Assembly: GCA_014281115.1 (NCBI GenBank) | Contig: JACONQ010000008.1 | Location: 3,038,001-3,102,000 of the forward strand | Direction of reading: 5' to 3' | DNA length: 64,000 bases | Source: Laburnicola sp. R22_1 | Taxonomy: Eukaryota > Ascomycota > Dothideomycetes > Pleosporales > Didymosphaeriaceae | Shown here: in pieces, positions 11,184-23,689 of the stretch | How positions within the stretch are numbered: position 1 is the first letter of the stretch | Layout of the letters: every line of letters starts with the position of its first letter | Position numbers and translations under genes: made by a program | The notes under the pieces: generated by a model | Database searches by the model: none | The model's input: the letters and a program-made list of their open reading frames with translations, nothing else | What the model was told of the DNA's origin: nothing

Positions 11184-13293
11184 CCCTGTCTTAGCAGTTA
11201 ATACGCACTATTACTTAATACACAACCCTAATATAACGCGCCCTAACTCCACTAATATGGACCTAATTAACGCTGCGATAGCAGTAATCAAAGCGTAAAA
11301 ACTAGGAGAATTTTTATTATATAATAAAATCGCTAAAGAATTTGGTGTTGTATGCTCTACGTTAACGCGTAGGTACTAACGCGTTACGTAGGCGCGTACT
11401 ATTACTAATAGTATACATTGTCTACTCTATCCATAACAAGAAAAGGGACTTCTATAATATACCACCTATCTTACTAAGCGTGGCCTTCCTCCTATATAGT
11501 AGATAATACAAAATTTTGCTTCCTATATAGCAAAAAGAGACATTAGTATATCCTGAGTTAATCGCTTTGTTAGGTGCAATTCTAACTCCTTAATCTTATA
11601 ATAGACAACTAGGCTTAATAGTAATTGCCACAAGGCTAATTTAGAGGCAAAATATAGGCTCTACTTTAAGCTTCTACATAAGAAAATTATAGAGTATGGT
11701 GTAGAGCCTTAGCATACGTACAATATAGACGAGAAAGGCTTCCTCCTTAGTATTACTAGCCGCTTAAAAAGAATCTTTAATAGGCCTCTATATAAGAGTT
11801 GCTAAGTAAGGCAATCTATATAGAACGATAGCTATAAGTAGATCTCGCTCATTGCATATATATGCGCCGACAGATCTACTATTAATTTAGCGCTAATTTA
11901 TTAATCTAACGTCGCGACTCTACAATTAAGCTAGGTTAAAGAAATTAACATTAATTCTCATAGAGTCTTTATTACCTTATTAACCTCTAGATAGTTAAAT
12001 AATAAGATAGGACTTTAATAGCTTAAATAGGTGTTTAATCGCTGTACAAAGGAGAAGGCTTAATAGTAGTAGTAACTTCTAGTCTTTAATAGGTATGGAT
12101 CTCACGTTACTATGGATTTTATTAACTACTGCGATTAGAATAAGATCCTCCTTGTAATATTTTCCCCTTATGCGACTTATACGCTGCAGCCTCTTAACGT
12201 CTGCGTATTTAAGTCTCTCTTAGCTGCCTACTCTGACGAGCTCTCTGGATACCTATATAGGAGCCAAGGACTGTTAACAATTGCCAAAAGAGACTTCTTT
12301 ACGCTATTCTAGAAGGCCTAGACGATGTTAGTTACGCTGTAGTTAATTACCAAAGCTTTTAAGTATACAGGTATCTCGCCGCTAGATCTAACGCCTATTC
12401 TTAAAAGGTTTAACAAAGAGACTCTACCAGAGCCAAAATTACTAGTAAGATCTACCTTAGTACTTAGCGCGTTAGATTGGCGTAAAATAAAGCGACTGTT
12501 ACGCTCCACTATAAAGGATATCGCGACTAAGGAGTCGCGTAAGCTGAGCCAGACGATACACTTAATCTCTATATAAAAGCAGCTTCTAGAGTATGAAAAT
12601 AAGGGTCTCTAAGAAGCTCTTGTAAACTAGAAACGGCGTTAAACAAAAGATAAGACTCTGCCCTTAGAGCAACCTAAGGAGTGGCATAGAGGAGCAGTTT
12701 TCTAGTTACCTACCCGCGTACAGAGGGCGCGTAACTCGCTTAGTTAGCAGAAGGCTAAAAAACAACAGTTACAACTCCAAAAAGCTTAGCAGCAAGAGAT
12801 CCATATAGCTAATAAATAGCTTAAAGCTCGTTTACAGCAGGAGAAACGCGTTAAGCGGGTAGCAGCCAGAGATGCGTGCGCTAAGAAGAAAGCTAATTAA
12901 GCTGCTAAGCGACGCCTCCGTTAACAGGCTCGCAAGACTTAATAATAACTTTAAAAACGTCTTAAAATTGCTAAAAAGGGAAGTTAGAAAGCTTTAAAAG
13001 CTACTTATACAGTTATAAAGAGGAAGAAATCTACGCTAGTATCTATACGCGTTAATGCGGCAGCATTTACGCTATTAATGCTATTATTGCGCTGTGGCTA
13101 TATAATTAGAACACTAAGTCGATATCTATAATCTAACTAGCTAGCAATTATCTATAGCTCTATAAGAAGCTAACTCTAGAAAATCTCGCGATAAAAGCTT
13201 TTATGTAGAGCTCTATAGCCTTATATTACTGGCTAAGCGATTATGTTAGGGTTGCGTATTAAGTGACGGTGCGCATTAACTACTAAGACAGGG
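11184..13293 (+). mobile_element. Pogo-like element E nested in C, next to D
   Basis: Ends begin CCCTGTCTTAGCAGTTAATA (11184) and mirror at 13293; TA at 11182-11183 and 13294-13295. The transposase runs plus from ATG 11254 with an early TAA, and a basic, Lys/Arg/Gln-rich C-terminal coiled region at about 12700-13060. In-frame stops are frequent. The right flank returns directly to element C sequence (CTTAGCGCCTTTAACGAGC). Confidence 0.85.
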
Positions 13294-14734
13294 TATCTTA
13301 GCGCCTTTAACGAGCTTTTCCATCGCCTTAACTATATAAGTTAGGGAACTATCCACATGCCTTTAAATCCTCTGCTTAACTAGCGTCAATTATAACCTAA
13401 GTTCTATACTATTTTGCGAAGTTTGCGACTCCTATATACTATCGCGAATAGTACAAAGTGGAGGCGTATGTAGGCGGACGTTAAGCTGCGATATCACAGC
13501 TTCTAGATTGTGGGGCACTAGGCCAGCACCTTAAAAGCCTCCTTTGATATTACTTTTAGTAAACAAAGCCTTAAAAGTAGTAATAAAGTAAGGTAGGAAC
13601 TTAATTTTAGTAATGTGCGTGATGTGGTTACGCATTAAATCCTTAGCTTAGCGCCTATACGCCTTTTTTAAAGGCGCGAAACAGCCCACATTAAGTGGCT
13701 ATAAGAGGTGCGACAAATGCGAGGGCATATAGAGAGTAATAATATTGCTCTTCTTGTAATACTATTTAAATTTAAACAAGTTATAACTTTTATAGCTGTT
13801 AAGAATAAGCAAATGTGTTATGCTAACAACATACCTCTTTGTATGCTTATTAAAGTGCTTTAGCCACTATAGACTAAGCTTATTTATTATCTAGCTGTTC
13901 TTAGAGACTGCAATAACCTAATTATAAGGTAGATCCTTCTTTTTATACTAGGCAGAGAGGTAGTGCTTGCTCCTAAAAATAATAAAGGGTGGGATCTACT
14001 ACCCTATTGTATTAATGCCTTAGATGACTGTTGTCTACTCCCTATTGCCCTGCTGTACCTACTTTGGCTATCCTTAACGCTTAGAGCCTATAACTACTAC
14101 TTTAGTTAATATTATACCTATTATAAAGCCTACTTTATTAAAATTGTAGGTGTCCTTATCTAGGATACTATGTTTAGCCTTTATGTTCTCTATAAGCCAG
14201 AACCAGTCTTGTATTACCTTAGGATCCTCCTAGAGAGCTCCTTATCTAGGATACTTCGATTAAACTTGACTTTAAGCTCTGGCTGGCGCTTAATAAAGTC
14301 ATAAGGCCACCTCTAGCCAACTAGCTTATAGTGGCGTGCAGCCAGTAAAGAATCAGCTATATCTTTTATAGCATCGAGCCGAGGCGGAAATCCTTGCGCG
14401 TCTAGGTTAAGTATATGCTCCACAATCGCCTGCTCCTCTCTTATAGTAAGTCTTATTTTGTTAGGTGCGCAGTCGCGTCTAAACGTCTTTCTAGCGTGTT
14501 AGTCGCTAAGTGTACTTTAAGAGATGTTGTAGATAGCTGCAGCGCGTCGCTAAGAGAGTGTCGCGTCTTATTTAATAGCCTAGATCGCAAGCTGTATACG
14601 CGCTTCTTTTAACGCTAGTAGTTTATTATGTAGTTAAGGCATCGCGTTATACTATTGCTAATAGTACGTTTTGGTGGGGTCTTAGCAAAGTGTTCAACTC
14701 AATAAAGTGTCCGACTCGAGTGCAAAGTACGTTA

Positions 14735-15827
14735 CTGCATAAAACTTAATAAAGTACTTAGTAGGTCTATATTAAAGACCTTTGCGTAAGGTATGTGCTT
14801 AATGTGATCCAACGCCATTTAGATAACTTAGGACTTTGTATACTAGGTGCTTACTCGTGCTACCTATCAAAGGTCAGCTTTTTGTGACCAGACACTCATA
14901 ATGCGATGTATCTCTGTGCCAGAGCAGACATCTGGATAGCACTTAGGAGGTTGAAACAAACAGCGTACCAAGTACTCTTTGTTATAATGTGGGTAGTAAT
15001 GTTTGGTGAACAATAAATCATTTGAAACTGCCTTAGAACGCAACTAGAATCCTATAATCTATGTTGTAAGTGCACTGAGATACTCCAGTGTCCACGCCGC
15101 GCTGCCTCCAGTTAATGCATGGGGCATGGCACATTTAGAAAAACGTTGGTTGGAGATTGTTAACTAGGTATGGTGTATGATAGCGTGTGTGCTGGAGAGG
15201 TCCAGGATTGTGGACGAGAGCTGCATCGTTGGATTTGGGCGAGATTATCTCTGAACGGCCATTCCCATTCTCTGTGTCTAAATTTGTCTCAAGTTGTCCC
15301 CATTTGTGTGTTCGAATCGCCATGACTGCGCGAGAACCTTGATGCGGGGAGACTAGCTATTGTGACCGAAGGTGTGGTATTCAATCTGCAAGCAACTCTT
15401 TAGAAAAGAAGCCTCAACTGTTAGAAATCTGCATAAGTCTTAGATAAAAGACTATGCTGATGCTGCAGTCCAGCAATATAAGCATACCTAAGTAGATAAC
15501 GAAAGAGATCCTTGGACGAACATGCACTTACCCATGCGTTCGTCTTAATTACTAGTGCAAAATGTTTCACAGACGTTTTTTTACCAGTTCGGAAGTGGTA
15601 AAAGAGTTGTGAAACAGAGAAGAAAACGCGCCAGCTACATATCCACATATATCGGTCACGTGCCCCGTCGCGTATATAATCACGTTCAAACCGACGTCTG
15701 TCCTTCTCCACTCCACTTGAGTCGTCAACCGCTCCGGAGCGCCAGTCATCACGCGCCTGCACGCACATCACGCGCCTGCACGCACAACAAGCGACTGTAC
15801 GCGAAACTACGCGTCTGACTCAACGCT
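14735..15827. other. Intergenic region upstream of XPG-family gene
   Basis: Composition returns to normal. No gene is supportable; frames at 15135-15323 and 15421-15771 (minus) show no family motif. Close to the gene start is a 2x tandem of about 19 bp (TCACGCGCCTGCACGCACA, about 15749-15787). The promoter of the gene at 15828 should lie here, but no core element is identified. Confidence 0.5.
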
Positions 15828-17360
15828 ATGGGTATCCCAGGGTACGTGTCCCAACACTGAGCACGTTATGGATTCAACCGCTGACAATGTTAGTCTTCAT
15901 GATGCGATCAAAGCATGCCAGGAACAGAAGCCCATGCCCATCGCACAACTCGCAAAGAAACACCTCGAGGACACGGGCAGACCTTTCAGAATTGCCGTCG
16001 ATGAAGCAGATTCGCGCTTCAACAGCGTTTCGCCGAAAAAAGTGGCCGAGATAAAGTCCAGTGCGTCATAGTAATCTGCCATACTCCGCTCCAGTTTATA
16101 CTAAAGTCTATTACAGAAGAACCAAGAGCAAACCCTGTGGAGAAGGACATGTTCCGGAGAATATGCAAACACCTCAGGCTCAACATAGAGCTTGTTTTCG
16201 TGTTCGACGGCCCCGACGAACCCGCAAAACGCCGTCAAAATAAACCTGGTCGAAGCATAGATCCCAAGAAGCACGAAGTCCTGAAGAAGCTATTGCGGGC
16301 TTTCGATATTCCGTTCATCGATGCGCCTGGTGAGGCCGAAGCGGAGTGTTGTCACCTGGAAGCACTCGGTCTTGTCGATGCAGTATGGTCGCAAGATTCG
16401 GACTGCGTGATGTTTGGCTGCTAACTCTGGATTTTTGACCATCGGGTAGCCAAAGAGGCTGGAGACGACAATAGACATAAGAGTCATACGAAGAAGGTTG
16501 GTGGAGAAGTTTGTGTCGTCCGTGCCAGTGCTTTGAAGAAGAAGAAGAAGTGCTTGACACGTGAAAGCTGTGTGCTGTTCGCGATGCTCAGCGGTGCTGA
16601 CTACGACATGGGCTGCCTTGCGCGTTGCGGAGCTAAGAAAGCTCTAGAGGCAGCTAAAGCAAGTCTTGGTAAGAGTCTTTGTAAGGCAGAATCGCAAGAA
16701 GACTGCAATACATGGAGCAAGAACGTGTTGAAGAAATGGTTTAAAAAAGCGAAAGATGGGGAGTTTGTACCGCCAAACAACTTCCCGAACTTCAACATCC
16801 TCCAATACTACAGGAACCCCAAAATCCATTCAGACGCATTCATCAAGGGCAACGCTCAACTGCAGCTGAATTACCGGCGGAAAATCAATGAGGAGGCACT
16901 TCCACGTGTGCTGGTTAATAGTTTCAATACTTGGGGTAAAGGGTACATGGAATTGGTAGTCCCGACTATCCTCACCCGATTCCTCGCCGATAGAGATCCG
17001 TCGTTGCCCCGCGAGATTGTACATGGCATCAAGATGGTCAAGAAGAGAGCACCGGTCGACGATCCTCCACCACTTGAACGCGAGATCAAGTTCTGTCCAT
17101 TCGGCCTAACAGAGCTGAAAGAATCGTCATTCAAGGACTGCAACTGGGGTGGCGAGGACAAGCCTCGAGTCGAGTCCAACTTTTTAGTAACATGTGCGAT
17201 TCCCACACATTTACTAGCCAAGGTCCTAACGCTCGAATTGGTCAACCCACCTTCAACTGGAACAACACCTCAGCCTCCCAAGCGAAAGTTTCCAGATGAA
17301 AACGATGCGTCTGCAGGCAAGGGACCACACAAAGCTCAGAAGTCCACGAAGTCCGCCTAA
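15828..17360 (+). pseudogene. XPG/Rad2-family nuclease (GEN1/Yen1-like) with one premature stop
   Basis: Three exons: 15828-15841, 15894-16060, 16117-17360. Introns 15842-15893 (GTACGT..TAG) and 16061-16116 (GTGCGT..CAG) restore one 475-codon frame starting MGIPG, the hallmark N-terminus of XPG/FEN1 nucleases. Metal-binding acidic residues are visible: D41 (IAVDEA), D91 (FVFDGP), E133/E135 (APGEAEAE), D154/D156 (SQDSD), and D222/D224 in the helix-hairpin-helix region (SGADYDMG). Codon 163 (16422-16424) is TAA right after MFGC, and the same frame then runs on for more than 310 codons. The break therefore looks like a single C-to-T change or a sequencing error. The likely ancestral role is cleavage of branched DNA; Yen1/GEN1-like is inference from domain layout. 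Confidence 0.8.
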
Positions 17361-17388
17361 GAGGCGTGGTTAGATCGCGGCACCTTAC

Positions 17389-17586
17389 TTAAGTAGCTAA
17401 TGGAAGTATTTTCATCGATAGTGGATGCTGCTTTTTTGCATCTATACTATCAGAAGAACTGTCCGTCTTCTTCGTAAGCTCGAAGTGTCCTCTTTCCCCC
17501 AGGTGGGCTTTTTGAAGTGCCAATTCGATCAATGCCGAACTTGCCTTAGCCGCATTCCGTATTGCGGGATTTTCCAGACATAGCAA
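17389..17586 (-). pseudogene. Possible C-terminal fragment of an unknown gene
   Basis: A 65-codon minus-strand frame (LIELALQKAHLGERGHFELT...) in normal-composition DNA that ends where the AT-rich block begins at about 17600. Its base composition and codon use look gene-like, and it may be the surviving 3' end of a gene lost to transposon insertion. No domain recognised; it could also be chance. Confidence 0.3.
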
Positions 17587-17649
17587 ACGCCTAAAAGGTT
17601 TTAATATAAGCTTCTAGAGGTACTAGAATTTAGGCAATGTGTTCGTAGT

Positions 17650-20645
17650 TGTAAGGGCGGTACACGACCTTATAGGGCAAACCTCTCTAGGACAGCTAGA
17701 ATAGTTAAAAGAGCTAGTTAAATTAAGACTATTCTAAGACAGTAGATAAGAAAGGGACATAGGGGGCCCTTTCTTATATAGAGGATGGCGTAAGGCATAG
17801 GCCTACACTAACTAGAAAAGGCGCCTTTAGAAAGGTAAAAGGCGTAAATAGGGAATATAGGGTATAAAAAGAGGTAATAAGGCGTGCTTAATAGGGAGAC
17901 TAGCAAGTACTATTATATAACCCCCCTTTTAAGGTCTAAAAATAGAAAGGAAAGTATATAAAAATAGGGTGTTTTAGTGGATTTTTAACATAACTAGCAC
18001 TATTTTAAGGCTAAAGAGGGTTATAATAGGGGCAATAGGCCCCTATAATTCTAATAGTGGCCTTAGGTTTTAATTTAGTTACTATTTAGTAGAGATATTA
18101 AGAAAAGTTATAGGGGATAAATTAGTAAATTAGTAGAAGAACGCAATAGAAATTACATCTTAGTATTTAGCATTTTGCTAATAGAGCGCATTCTTAGCTC
18201 TAACACTATATAAAAATATAGTTAGCTAAAAAATTTCTAGTTAATTTATTGCGCGTAGGCGTAATTATATTACATAGTATTTTCTAGTACTATAGAAGAG
18301 TGTTAAAAAAATGTATTAACCTAACTATATAGTTTTTAATTAGGGCAGGATAGCTTATAAAGCTATAGAGGCTACTAGCGTAGTAGGGTAGAGGTGCTAA
18401 AAGGTGCCCTATACGCGCGATAGTTAGAGAGCTACTAGATTAGTAATAAGCTAGCTAGGGAGGAAATAGCTAGGAGTAAGAGTGCTAAAAGTAACAGGTG
18501 CCTACGCGCAGTAGGCTAGCTAGAAAGCTGCTTAACTAATAATAAACTAGGCCACCTATTTTAGTAGCTTAGGGTGCCTCTAGGGGCGGAATAAGTTAGG
18601 TAACTAGTAGATTAGAGTAAGGGCTAATAGTTAGGGGGCAGCTTCTAATTGTTAGCATTCTAGAAGATTTTATTAGGCGGTTTACTATTAAATTTGTTGC
18701 CTAAGCATTCTTTCTATAGAAAGTTAGACTTAGAGTTAATTAGGTTAGTAAATTTAGGATTATTATTAGGAAGGTTATTATAATAGGCAGACTCTTTATC
18801 TTCTAATCTGCCGCTATAACAGGCGGCATTATTATCTTCTAGGCTATTACTATAGTAAGTAATACTAAGTTTATAAAGATTATTTTTATTAAGCGCCTCT
18901 TCTTTAGTGTAATTACTATAGTCCTTACTAAGTTAGGCGTCTTCTTAACTAAAGTAATTAGGCTTAGGCTTTGCTTTAGAGTTTTTATTATTAAAAGAAG
19001 TAATTAGGGTCGCCTAATATGTGTTAATTTTGGCACTCTTAGAGGATAATAGCATAGAGTTATTAGATTTAGAGGCTTTAAAGGCTAGTTACTAGCGAGT
19101 TTAGGGTAGAAATAGGGTTATAATAGGGATGTTTAACTATAATTTATTAATAAGCTATACTAGAAGGTAGCTAGGCAATATTAACAGCCTAGTAATTAGT
19201 TGCCTAGCTAAATATTTAATAGGCAATAGGTAAGGGCTAGGGTAATTATAGCAAAGAAAGTGGATTCCTATAACTAGTACTACCCTAGTTTAAATATAAG
19301 CTTAACTAAGGTTTAAGATAGTAAAAAATTAGAGTAGACTAAATAGAGCCACTTAGTAAGGTTAGCACTAGGGCGACCTAGTGTTAAGGTTTTCTAAGTA
19401 TTAAAGCGATTTGTTAGGGGCGTCTATTATAGAAGTAGTAAGGAATAATAAGGAAAAATGCCTAAGAGGTTAATAGTTAGGCGTAGTAGAGTACCTAGAT
19501 TTAGTAAGTCTAGGTATCTTATAAGTGTAAGCTAGCGTACTTAATAAATAAGGTAGAGCGCCTTATAAAGAAAGTAAAAGTATTATTTATATAAAATCTT
19601 TATAGGCAGCACTATAGCGTCTCTAGAGCCTAATTCTAATTTTTCTTACTCTATGCCCTTAGCCCCTACAGTGTAATGCTAGTTAGGTGTTATAGGCAAA
19701 TTAGTCTTTAGAGATAATACAGTTATTATTTATTATTATTTAGGGATATTTAGGGCGGTCTCTTAATAGACAAGAGAAATCTCTTTTAGTAGATCTAGGT
19801 ATAACCTATTAAACTAGAGTATAAAGTCTTATAGGGATAACTAATAAAACTTTCTACTACTTACGCTATAGCTAGTAGCTAGTAAACTTAGAATTCTAGC
19901 CTCTCTAAATAGGCCTTAGTAGTATCTTAATACTACTAGTGTAAATTAGTACTACTACTTCTATAACTTAGAGCAATCTCTCTTAATAGATCGCGATAGC
20001 GCAATCTATTAAACTAGTCTTTTATAAAGGTAACTAATAAAGTTTCTACTCTTGTGTGTTAAGTAGAGAAGGGACTTAGAGGCAGCCTCTCTTAATAGAC
20101 CTTAATGTAGTATAATAGCTGTCTAGTACTAAAGTAACTAATAAACTAATACACTCTTACTAACTTGCAGCGGGTAAAAAAGTATAGAAGTAGCCTCTCT
20201 TAATAGACCTTAGCGTAGTATAACTACTATCTAGCATAACTAGTAACTAATAAGGTAAAACTTCTACTAATTTAACTACCTATAGGCAGCGTCTTAAGGA
20301 AGAAGTAGATATTATATTACTGTCTATAGCTAAATAAAAATAATTAGTCTTAGAATAATATAAGGGCGGTACACGGTCTTATAAAGCAAACCTCTCTAGA
20401 ATAACTAGAATAGTTAAAAGAGCTAGTTAAATTAAGACTATTCTAAGATAGTAGATAAGAAAGAAATGTAGGGGGCCCTTTCTTATATAGAGGGCGACGT
20501 AGAAAATAGGCCTACGCTAACCACTATACTAACACTAACTAAGAAATATGCCTTTAGAAAGGTAAAAGGCGCAAATAGGGGAAATAGAGTGTAAAAGAGA
20601 GATAATAGGACGTGCTTAGTAGGGAGGCTAGTAAGTACTATTATA
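17650..20645 (-). mobile_element. LTR retrotransposon derivative with paired LTRs
   Basis: LTRs at 17650-17917 and 20359-20645 share GGGCGGTACACG near the start and AGTACTATTATA at the end, and match the Gypsy LTR at 62113-62390. The 5-bp sequence GTAGT flanks the element (17645-17649 and 20646-20650). A polypurine tract, seen as TAACCCCCCTTTT at 17918, abuts the left LTR, so that is the 3' LTR and the element is on the minus strand. The 2.4-kb interior lacks any recognisable pol; it corresponds to the 3' non-coding part of the 62-64 kb element plus unidentified sequence, so it looks like a deletion derivative. RIP'd throughout. Confidence 0.85.
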
Positions 20646-20679
20646 GTAGTTAGAATTATAAGTCTTTTTATTATTACTA

Positions 20680-20797
20680 TGTATTGTTAAATTAACTACC
20701 TAGGGGTAGAATAATAAAGACTTTTATCTTAAATAATATAATAATAAAAAGTAGAGCCCTCTGCTTAGTAATTACAAAAAGTGTAAAAAGATAATTA
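20680..20797 (+). mobile_element. ~105-bp short element copy
   Basis: Forward copy (TGTATTGTTAAATTAACTAC ... GCTTAGTAATTACAAAAAGT). The flanks ATTATTACTAT (left) and ATTATTATTAT (right) fit an 11-bp target duplication with one C/T difference. Confidence 0.8.
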
Positions 20798-20819
20798 TAT
20801 TATTATTATAGTACAAAAT

Positions 20820-22200
20820 ATTATTAAATAAATTATTATTTATATAATATAGTAGTTAGTTAAATAGCTAGTCTAGAATTATATAATATTACTAATTAAC
20901 TCTAGAAGAAAACTATAGCCTCTTTATAAAAACTTTATATTAAAGATCTTCGTTATGTTAAGATTCTAACTAAGGTCGAATTCGCACTATACACAGAGAG
21001 AAGTAAAATAGAAGGCACTAAAACCTAGCACCTAGCACACAGTAGTAGTAATAAAATATACACAAAATAATAATAATTTAATTATTAACATTTTATATAG
21101 CGGTATTATTAATAGTAGTTAATAAATAGTCTACTATCTAGTATAACTAAGTTATATATTATCTCTTAACTAGTAGACTATTAGAGAGCTATAGTAAACC
21201 GCGGAGTTGTAGCTATAAAAGTAGTATAGGCGATAGAACGCTTAACTATAGTTTAGTTATTACGTTTGCGACCTAGTAGTAGCGTAACTATAGTTTACTA
21301 TACGCATAGTATATAAAGTCTGCCTACTCTTATAATATTAGCGACACCTAGTATACTAAATCTTTACCTTTAATTTATATAACACTAAGTCTTTTAAATT
21401 TAAATACCTCTTTATTATATACAGTAATATAATACCTTTCTAGTGTCCTAAGGTCGCGTTATCTAATACTCGCGATTAGACAGCTACTAGAAAATTTAAA
21501 ACTGGCATAGACAACTAGCTAGGTAATATTAGCTATCTAGCCTACCTACTATAAGATAAGGTTTAAAAGGTAGGGCTATTAGAGAACTAAATTAATTATA
21601 ATTATACTATTCTAGAGGTTATATCTAATAATCTATTTAGGCTATATATAATCTTTACACAACTCTAAATTCTTAAGTACTAGGTTATTCTTTTATATAA
21701 AGACCTAGAAAGAAATATAGTAACCTTTATAAGAAAATAATAGCATCTTACTATTATATTACTAGCAAGACTAGAGAATAGGCTAAAATATAGTAGTAGG
21801 TATCTATTAGAGAAGAAGTAGATATTTCTTATACATTGCCAGAGCGCGCGCGCGTAGCTATGGTAGGAGAAGCTCCTAGTAGCAGTTAAGATTATGCGAG
21901 CGCATAAGGATAATAAGAAGTAAGGGTAGTAGTAGTAGCGGAAGCATAGAGAAGATGGGTGGTGGTAGCAAGATCCTAGGGAAGCGGTATACAGCCTAAT
22001 TACTAGTTATAAGAAAAGATCTACTATAGAAAAGTAATAAAATAGTTAGGTTAGTTACTATTGTAATTATTATTATTGTTATTACTACAAAAAATATTGC
22101 TAAAGAAATTATTAATTACGTAATACAGTGGTCGGTTAAATAGTCGGCTCGGAATTACATAATATTACGGATTAACACTAGAGGAGAGATAAAAACTTTA
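20820..22200. repeat. Dispersed repeat family R2, rearranged copies
   Basis: 20945-21133 (ATTAAAGATCTTCGTTATG...) and 22053-22200 correspond to the two halves of the continuous ~350-bp unit at 37790-38145, with about 0.9 kb of AT-rich DNA between. 20820-20905 is another partial right half. R2 looks LTR-like in size and context, but paired LTRs with coding sequence were not established. No ORF. Confidence 0.5.
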
Positions 22201-22269
22201 TATATAAAAGCTACATATACTAAGACTACTAAGCTTACTTAATTATTTAAATATACTTTTTTATAAATA

Positions 22270-22470
22270 CCTTTTTCTACTCTGTTTAATTACTAAGAAA
22301 AAGACTTTACTTTTTTATTATATTATTTAAAAAATAAGCCTTTATTATTCTATTATGTGTTGTTAAATTAACTATCTAGAGGTAGAATAATACAGGCTTT
22401 TATCTTAAATAATATAATAAAAAGTAGAGCCTCCTGCTTAGTAAATAAAAAAAGAGCATAAAATAGGTAA
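22270..22470. mobile_element. Two abutting short-element copies, head to head
   Basis: A reverse copy (about 22275-22354) abuts a forward copy (22356-22470), both recognisable by TTTAATTACTAAG and TGTGTTGTTAAATTAACTAT. Confidence 0.7.
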
Positions 22471-22484
22471 TTATAAAAAAGGGC

Positions 22485-23480
22485 ATTCGAACTACTAAGC
22501 AAGCTTAGTAGTCTTGGCATGATAGCTCCTATATATAAAGTTAATTTATAAGAAAAGGCTATAGTTAAAATATTAGGAAAGAAATAAAGGCTTTAGCTTA
22601 GTCACGCTATAAGTTATTTATCTATTCTTTACTATCCTAATTATTACAAACTACTATCTAGATTATTATAAATAATATAAGTTAATATATTAATAGGTAC
22701 GTTTCTTATAAGTAGTAGGATAAGAGTAATATATACTAAATACACTATTACTCTATTGCTATATTAAGGTTATCCTTAATAAATTTTATATTATTGTCTC
22801 TTTACGCCCTACTATTCTTCTAGGCATTAATATTATTTCTAAAAAAGTACTTATTATTACTAATAAGTACACGCCGTAGTTTTGCGCCACTACTACTAAG
22901 GTATTAACACTAGAGTTTTATTCTATCTATAAGATAATTATTTAGAGAAGCCTAGTATACCTAACTATCTAGAAGGCGATTCTTATGTACTAGCTAGGTT
23001 AGCAGCTTATCTAGTTCTTAAAGACTAGTAAGTTTATATTTCCGCTTTAGTAGACCTAATTACTTCTTATTAGTACTAGAATTCTCTAGTAGAGGACGTA
23101 AAAGAATAATAATAAAATCTTTATTAATAAGCTTTAGTGTAGTAAGAGCGTTATATAGATTTATAAAATCCTTCTAGCTATTATTACTATTAAGTTAGCT
23201 TATCTAGTATATAAGTGTAAATAACTAATAATAGTAGTAGTAATAAGCTAAGTGTGCTATATACGCTATAAGTAAATCTTATATAGATTAGAGGCTTATA
23301 GGGCATAGGCAAGATATAAGTAAGTTTAAAGTTTAAACTATTATTACGTTATTAGATATTTAAGGTTAGTTTTTAATTAAAATTAGGTACTGTAAATAGT
23401 ATATAATAACCTTTTATCTTAACCTACTTTAATCTTAAACTAAAAAAAAGGTTAAAAAAGATATTTAGTAAGCCGACTAT
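22485..23480 (+). repeat. Dispersed repeat family R1, RIP'd copy
   Basis: Inverted partner of 4745-5780. The left 300 bp match the better-preserved copy at 25985-26420. No ORF remains. Confidence 0.65.
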
Positions 23481-23509
23481 TTATTCTATTATTAGATAGA
23501 TTAAATTAA

Positions 23510-23650
23510 CACTATTAAAAATCTTTATTATATTAAGATTCTAACTAAAGTTAAATCTACACTATATATATAAAAAAGTAAAATAAAAGATACTAAAATC
23601 TAGTATTTAGTATATAATAGTATTAATATAATATATATATATATAATAGT
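23510..23650 (+). repeat. Dispersed repeat family R2 fragment
   Basis: A mutated left part of R2 (AAGATTCTAACTAAAGTTAA ...), followed by (TA)n runs to about 23690. Confidence 0.55.
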
Positions 23651-23689
23651 AATCATTCTATTATTAGTATTATATATATATATATATAT

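Larger units (their letters stand above)
8790..14630 (-). pseudogene. Element C transposase, RIP'd and split by insertions
   Basis: Minus-strand transposase of the pogo/Fot1 (DDE_1) type. The N-terminal helix-turn-helix/CENP-B-like region maps to about 14230-14620 and matches the preserved stretch in element A (REEQAIIEHILNLDA). The catalytic core maps to about 13480-14230. The C-terminal part is at 13294-13480 and 8790-9064, separated by elements D and E, and ends in a zinc-knuckle-like CGRCGKPRHN segment at about 8800-8850. Numerous TAG/TAA stops make it non-functional. The plus-strand frame at 14415-14612 is its antisense shadow. Confidence 0.75.
8630..14732 (-). mobile_element. Pogo-like element C, host of two nested insertions
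   Basis: Inverted termini begin ACGTACTTTGCACTCGAGT at 8630 and end in its complement at 14732; TA flanks both (8628-8629, 14733-14734). Without elements D (9066-11178) and E (11184-13293) the core is about 1.88 kb, the length of the related elements A and B. Subterminal sequence carries palindromes such as TACTATTCACGATAGTA. The transposase is on the minus strand and heavily RIP'd. Confidence 0.85.

Noticed and set aside
15421..15771. 116-codon minus-strand frame upstream of the XPG gene
   Set aside because: No domain, and it overlaps a short tandem repeat and the presumed promoter region; not enough to call a gene.
4745..23480. Possible giant element with R1 as terminal inverted repeats
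   Set aside because: R1 has a further copy at 25985 and the enclosed XPG island and nested elements show no common boundary; no flanking duplication was found.
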